Source: Odontocerum albicorne
Taxonomy: Eukaryota; Arthropoda; Insecta; Trichoptera; Odontoceridae
Direction of reading: 5' to 3'
Length of the DNA stretch: 64,000 bases
Assembly: GCA_949825065.1 (NCBI GenBank)
Contig: OX463839.1
Coordinates: 26,521,734-26,585,733 of the forward strand
The notes beneath the pieces were generated by a model. That model did no database searches. It was not told the DNA's origin and saw only the letters and a list, made by a program, of their open reading frames with translations. How positions within the stretch are numbered: the first letter of the stretch is position 1; every line of letters starts with the position of its first letter. The position numbers were made by a program, and so were the translations under genes. Below are positions 60,688-64,000 of this stretch, in pieces.

Positions 60688-60887
60688 TATTTAATGGAAA
60701 GATTTTATTTTGTTTTATTTACATTCATATTTATTTAAAAAATACCAAACTTCTACGATAATGCAACTTAAAGGTTCTACAAAAGTGAATAAAAATTGAT
60801 TGTACTCTCACTGACAAACTAAATAACTTGACCAACAAATCTTCAGAGTCCTTTTTTATGTAGATTTTATCTTAAATTTGGGCCCTT

Positions 60888-62320
60888 CCAACATGGCAAT
60901 TGGTCAGCCAGATTGTATGGTGCACAACGAAAATGTAATAAACAAAATTTTAAAAAGTCACTTTCAGGTTAAATTTTTTGCTTGAAGTGGTAATTACGAC
61001 TTAGATAGACTTGTTGTATAATAGATATTCGTACTTCACCCGTGAGTTTTTGATTTGATTGTATGGATACAGACTAAATGTTATTTTTTTCTAATTAAGA
61101 AGTTGCAAAAACCTACTAATTGATTGGAAGATATTATTTAATAGCAATAAGGCCACCAGATTAAATTGTTTTCGATAAAAATAAAATCAAACACGCCTTA
61201 CTTTTCAAGATTATTAAGTGCTTCCTATTCCTTCGAGAGGGAGGGCCTTTGGGACTGGAAATGAAAAGGATAGATCAAGTTGCGACTCCCCAACCTCTAG
61301 GAGAACCTTATTTTCCCTTCCCCCTATTCAGCATCCAAATGATTCAGTGTAACATAAAAGCTCATGTAATAAACAGCTTTAAATCAACCAAACGAATTGC
61401 AAATATAGTTCCCAACAAAAGTAACATACGATTCCTTCTGAGCATAACATACAAAATAGGTTACTTCATGTTTTGATATTTGCGACAGAAATTTTATTAT
61501 AATATAAACAAAAATATATTTTGCTTTAAAGTCTTACTTTTTAGATTCAAGTAGTGTGCCGTATAAAAATTAAAAGTGTCTTTGTAATATCTTTAATGTT
61601 CAATTTAACGTGTTTTGTTCTTAAAATATGGAAAAATAATCGAGAAAGAAGCGTTTCCTGTCGCACTCCCTCCACGAAATTGCCTTTATTTGGCCACTTT
61701 CCATTTGCCCTACTGAGCGCACGTTCTGTTTTTAAATATTTACACCCCCACTTGGTTTCCTGCATACACTGTCACGTGACGGGGGTTCCTCCGAAGCCTC
61801 ACGTAAAGTTCTTCATAGTGTGTAAAAAGAAAACCCGATAGTAACCACTTTGACACTTGCGTTATCTATTTGAGCCATGCTTTGAATTTTTATAAGCTTC
61901 AGATATACCCATAAAAACACGACGTAGCCATTATGCTGAGTTTTATGTTTATTCTCAGGTGGAAAATTTTAATAAAAGATGAACGCTTAATAGGAATATG
62001 AGGCAATAAAGTAAATGAATGATATTTCTTGTTTTTCTCTCTGCTTGTATCTTCTTGGTGACATTAACACTGAGAAGTAATCTTTAGAAAAGTGGTGATT
62101 GGTGGTGCATTTTTATTTTACGATCCTGAACAAAAAAAAATATGTCCAACGCTGATGGCGTTTTAAAGATATTGCTTTTAGAATTTTCCTTTCAGAAAAA
62201 TTCTGATTATATTTTAAGGTGAATATTAAATATGACTGATATTTTTAAAACTCAATATGTTTAGTATAGAAGATATACAAAAATGGAAATTTGTATCATT
62301 CAAAGTAATGCAGTATTCAT
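60888..62320. other. Unassigned DNA with a LINE tail
   Basis: GGAAGATATTATTTAATAGC then AATAAGGCCACCAG at 61128-61165 is a plus-strand LINE tail. A GC-richer patch at 61640-61840, with open frames on both strands, has no recognisable motif. Confidence 0.45.
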
Positions 62321-62329
62321 CAGCTATGA

Positions 62330-62425
62330 GTGTTGTTGGTACAAATTGCGACAACACGTTTCCATTCTTCTCGATCTCTTGCCGTTTGCATGGCAGTCTA
62401 TAGGCTTCCCTAGTCGATTTCGATA
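62330..62425 (-). pseudogene. LINE ORF2 extreme C-terminus
   Basis: The minus strand reads TARDREEWKRVVAICT, then NNTHS and two stops. This is the ARDREEWRR(V/I)V ending shared by many RTE/CR1-like ORF2 proteins, also seen as AQDRGEWRRRV at 39150-39200. Only about 30 codons survive. Confidence 0.62.
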
Positions 62426-63515
62426 TCGAGTTTAAACAATATCGGAAAATCACAAATGATAAACAAACATATCATCACAGCGGGTAGACATGTGCTGAAT
62501 TTCGCTATCACGACAATCATGTTTTGCTTTCTTAAATGTTATAATGTATTCCGTTTCTCTGAATTCTAATCTTTCCTTTCTCACTCAAATAATTTATTTA
62601 TTTATTTTCTAAAAACAGGCTTAGCCCAATTACTTTGAAAAATAAAAGACTTATTAAAAATAAAGAAAAATTACAAAGAATAAAAATAAAAAAAATCTAT
62701 TTTCGTGCCTTTCTGGCATAAGTTAATATTTATAGGAAATTGGGATTTAAAAGTGGTGTATTCTTTAATCCTAATTACTTTTTATATTTTTTACTATTTG
62801 CACTTTAAACCTGTTCTGAAAAACGAACCCTTAAATCTTCTTATACTAAAATATCTAAAATGCAGAGAAAGCTGCTCTCATCGTTTGCTCCTTTGAGATC
62901 CTTAAGTCTGCATTTTATAAATTACCTTGTAATCTTACACATATTTTACGCTGACTACACTCAGATCCTTTGATATCTTTCTTGATTTCTCGCAGGTACC
63001 AAAGATGGAGTGAAAAAATATATTTCTGACGACATTTTTTAACATCTCACATAAAACAAACTGTTGATGGTACATTCCCCATGATTGCAGGGATGATAAA
63101 GCGACCCGCTGCAGGAGCATATTAAACTCCTACCTCCAGAAGCACGCTAGGATTGATGCCGCCAAGGTATAAAAACTAAAAATATATTATTGTGTTGTGT
63201 TTTATAACACTTTTAATGCATATTATACGATCAGTAGGTATATTACATTTTTTTCCATTCGTATGGTGGTACCAAACTGCTAATTCGGACATGTGGAAAG
63301 AAGAGCAATGCCGCAAGATAAGATTATCTTCGGCCCCATTAATCAAATTGAAATCCAGTGGAAGGAGCAGCAATCGCACGGTTCGTAGTTGCACGTTTTG
63401 GTAATACTACCCCGCACGTGAAAAAGCGACAATACAAGTTAAGTTAAGCCTGTAAGCTACAAGTCAAGGGCGTGTCAGTATTATTACCAGACGAACTCCA
63501 CCAATTCGGTGACCT
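62426..63515. other. Unassigned DNA
   Basis: Nothing is recognised in most of it. The piece 63340-63515, adjoining the tRNA-like head, could be its SINE body. It is GC-richer than its surroundings, and its frames on both strands are uninformative. Confidence 0.4.
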
Positions 63516-63516
63516 T

Positions 63517-63577
63517 TTGAATCGAACCCAAAATCATGGAAATCAAGCGTTTCGCCAACTAAACCGCGATGGTCGTA
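63517..63577 (-). mobile_element. tRNA-like SINE head, third type
   Basis: On the minus strand GCGGTTTAGTTGGCG (A box) and GGGTTCGATTC (B box) lie at tRNA spacing. The head differs from the TGGCC type, and its tail lacks the TCTGGTTTTCACTT block, so it is probably another family. Confidence 0.65.
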
Positions 63578-63615
63578 TATTGTAATGTAATATCTAATAT
63601 ATTATTTATAGTTAA

Positions 63616-63705
63616 GACATTGTAATTTATTTCATCAAATACTGATTATTCCATTTTTGCCAAAAAGTGGAATAAACAGTGTTTGATAAAACAAATTACA
63701 ATATC
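63616..63705. repeat. Inverted pair of short Penelope-type repeat ends
   Basis: ACATTGTAATTTATTTCATC with TTATTCCATTTTT is inverted as AAAAGTGGAATAAACAGTG with AAACAAATTACAAT. This is the outer ~40 bp of the repeats at 32443-32670. Confidence 0.65.
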
Positions 63706-64000
63706 TAATATCTTACGTTGTTTCAATCACTTTAAAGGCTGGTACATGAAAAATCTTTGTTTGATAAAAAATATTGGAAAGGTTATGATATTACATTGAT
63801 CTAAACAAGAATTCTAGGTAAAAATTCAAGGATGGGAATGACTAGGAAGATAAACATCTTGACGCAACAGTATCAGACAGTCGATTTATAAAAACATTAA
63901 ATTGCTCTCGAAAAGTATATTGATAAATCACACTGAAAATTAAAGTGAATTCCTTATTTTCTCATAAATGTTATTTAAAAGATATATAATTTTATATTTT
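63706..64000. other. AT-rich window end
   Basis: Nothing was recognised. Confidence 0.4.

Larger units (their letters stand above)
57390..60887. repeat. 3.5-kb structure with ~0.75-kb inverted arms
   Basis: The left arm (57390-58112) and right arm (60112-60887) are inverted copies, aligned by eye end to end. Shared words include CCCAAATTTAAGATAAAATC, TACGATAATGCA or its variant, AATTAACGATGACAAATAAA, TTTCTTGGG and GATATCTCGCCATATT. The arms differ by scattered substitutions and small indels, and the right arm carries an extra 40-bp tandem unit. The 2-kb spacer has no recognised gene and holds a LINE tail (59865-59930). It could be a transposon with long terminal inverted repeats or a locus producing hairpin RNA. 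No target-site duplication is obvious. Confidence 0.9.

Noticed and set aside
61547..61841. Overlapping frames on both strands near 61.6-61.8 kb
   Set aside because: Neither strand gives a recognisable protein, and mutual overlap suggests at most one could be real.

Overview
The window reads as AT-rich, repeat-dense DNA from an invertebrate animal, most likely an arthropod. The evidence is the mix of element families: pogo/Tigger-like, mariner and DD82E Tc1/mariner-like transposases, Helitrons, a Penelope-like element, R1-like and other non-LTR retrotransposons, and tRNA-derived SINEs. There is no bacterial gene organisation. The species cannot be fixed from the sequence. A parasitic copepod is only a guess.

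I recognise no intact host protein-coding gene, no true tRNA or rRNA gene and no CRISPR array. Every coding signal I can name is a transposable-element remnant with frameshifts, stops or deletions. The window is best read as intergenic or intronic DNA.

Layout. 0-10 kb: mostly unassigned AT-rich DNA, with LINE C-terminal remnants at 4.0-4.6 and 6.75-7.0 kb, a 63-bp tandem repeat (7.04-7.22 kb) and a 48-bp tandem repeat (8.22-8.61 kb). 13-17.2 kb: two LINE remnants and a Tigger-like transposon with readable terminal inverted repeats. 19.26-23.31 kb: Helitron A (minus strand) with an open PIF1-type helicase block and three ~465-bp tandem units. 23.45-24.43 kb: DD82E transposase remnant. 25.2 kb: SINE. 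27.31-29.40 kb: complete pogo-like element with inverted repeats and TA duplication. 29.87-30.31 kb: candidate solo LTR. 30.83-31.34 kb: mariner deletion derivative. 32.44-32.67 kb: inverted Penelope-type terminal repeats. 35.96-37.5 kb: R1-like reverse transcriptase. 39.07-39.45 kb: tRNA-like head abutting a LINE C-terminus. 41.0-43.35 kb: Penelope-like element whose RT motif A is tandemly amplified. 43.6-44.1 kb: hairpin cluster and a LINE tail. 45-46.9 kb: SINEs and a (TA)n tract. 47.28-50.94 kb: Helitron B (plus strand). 51.4-54 kb: LINE and SINE debris. 57.39-60.89 kb: a 3.5-kb structure with ~0.75-kb inverted arms. 60.9-64 kb: more LINE and SINE debris.

The most unusual genome-scale signal is an octamer, TACTCGTA (reverse complement TACGAGTA). 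I counted 28 copies by eye, against about two expected at ~70% A+T. Several copies sit where transposon reading frames break. Other leads are the large inverted repeat, the shared block order of the two Helitrons, the amplified Penelope RT motif A, and hammerhead-ribozyme-like motifs in the Penelope terminal repeats.
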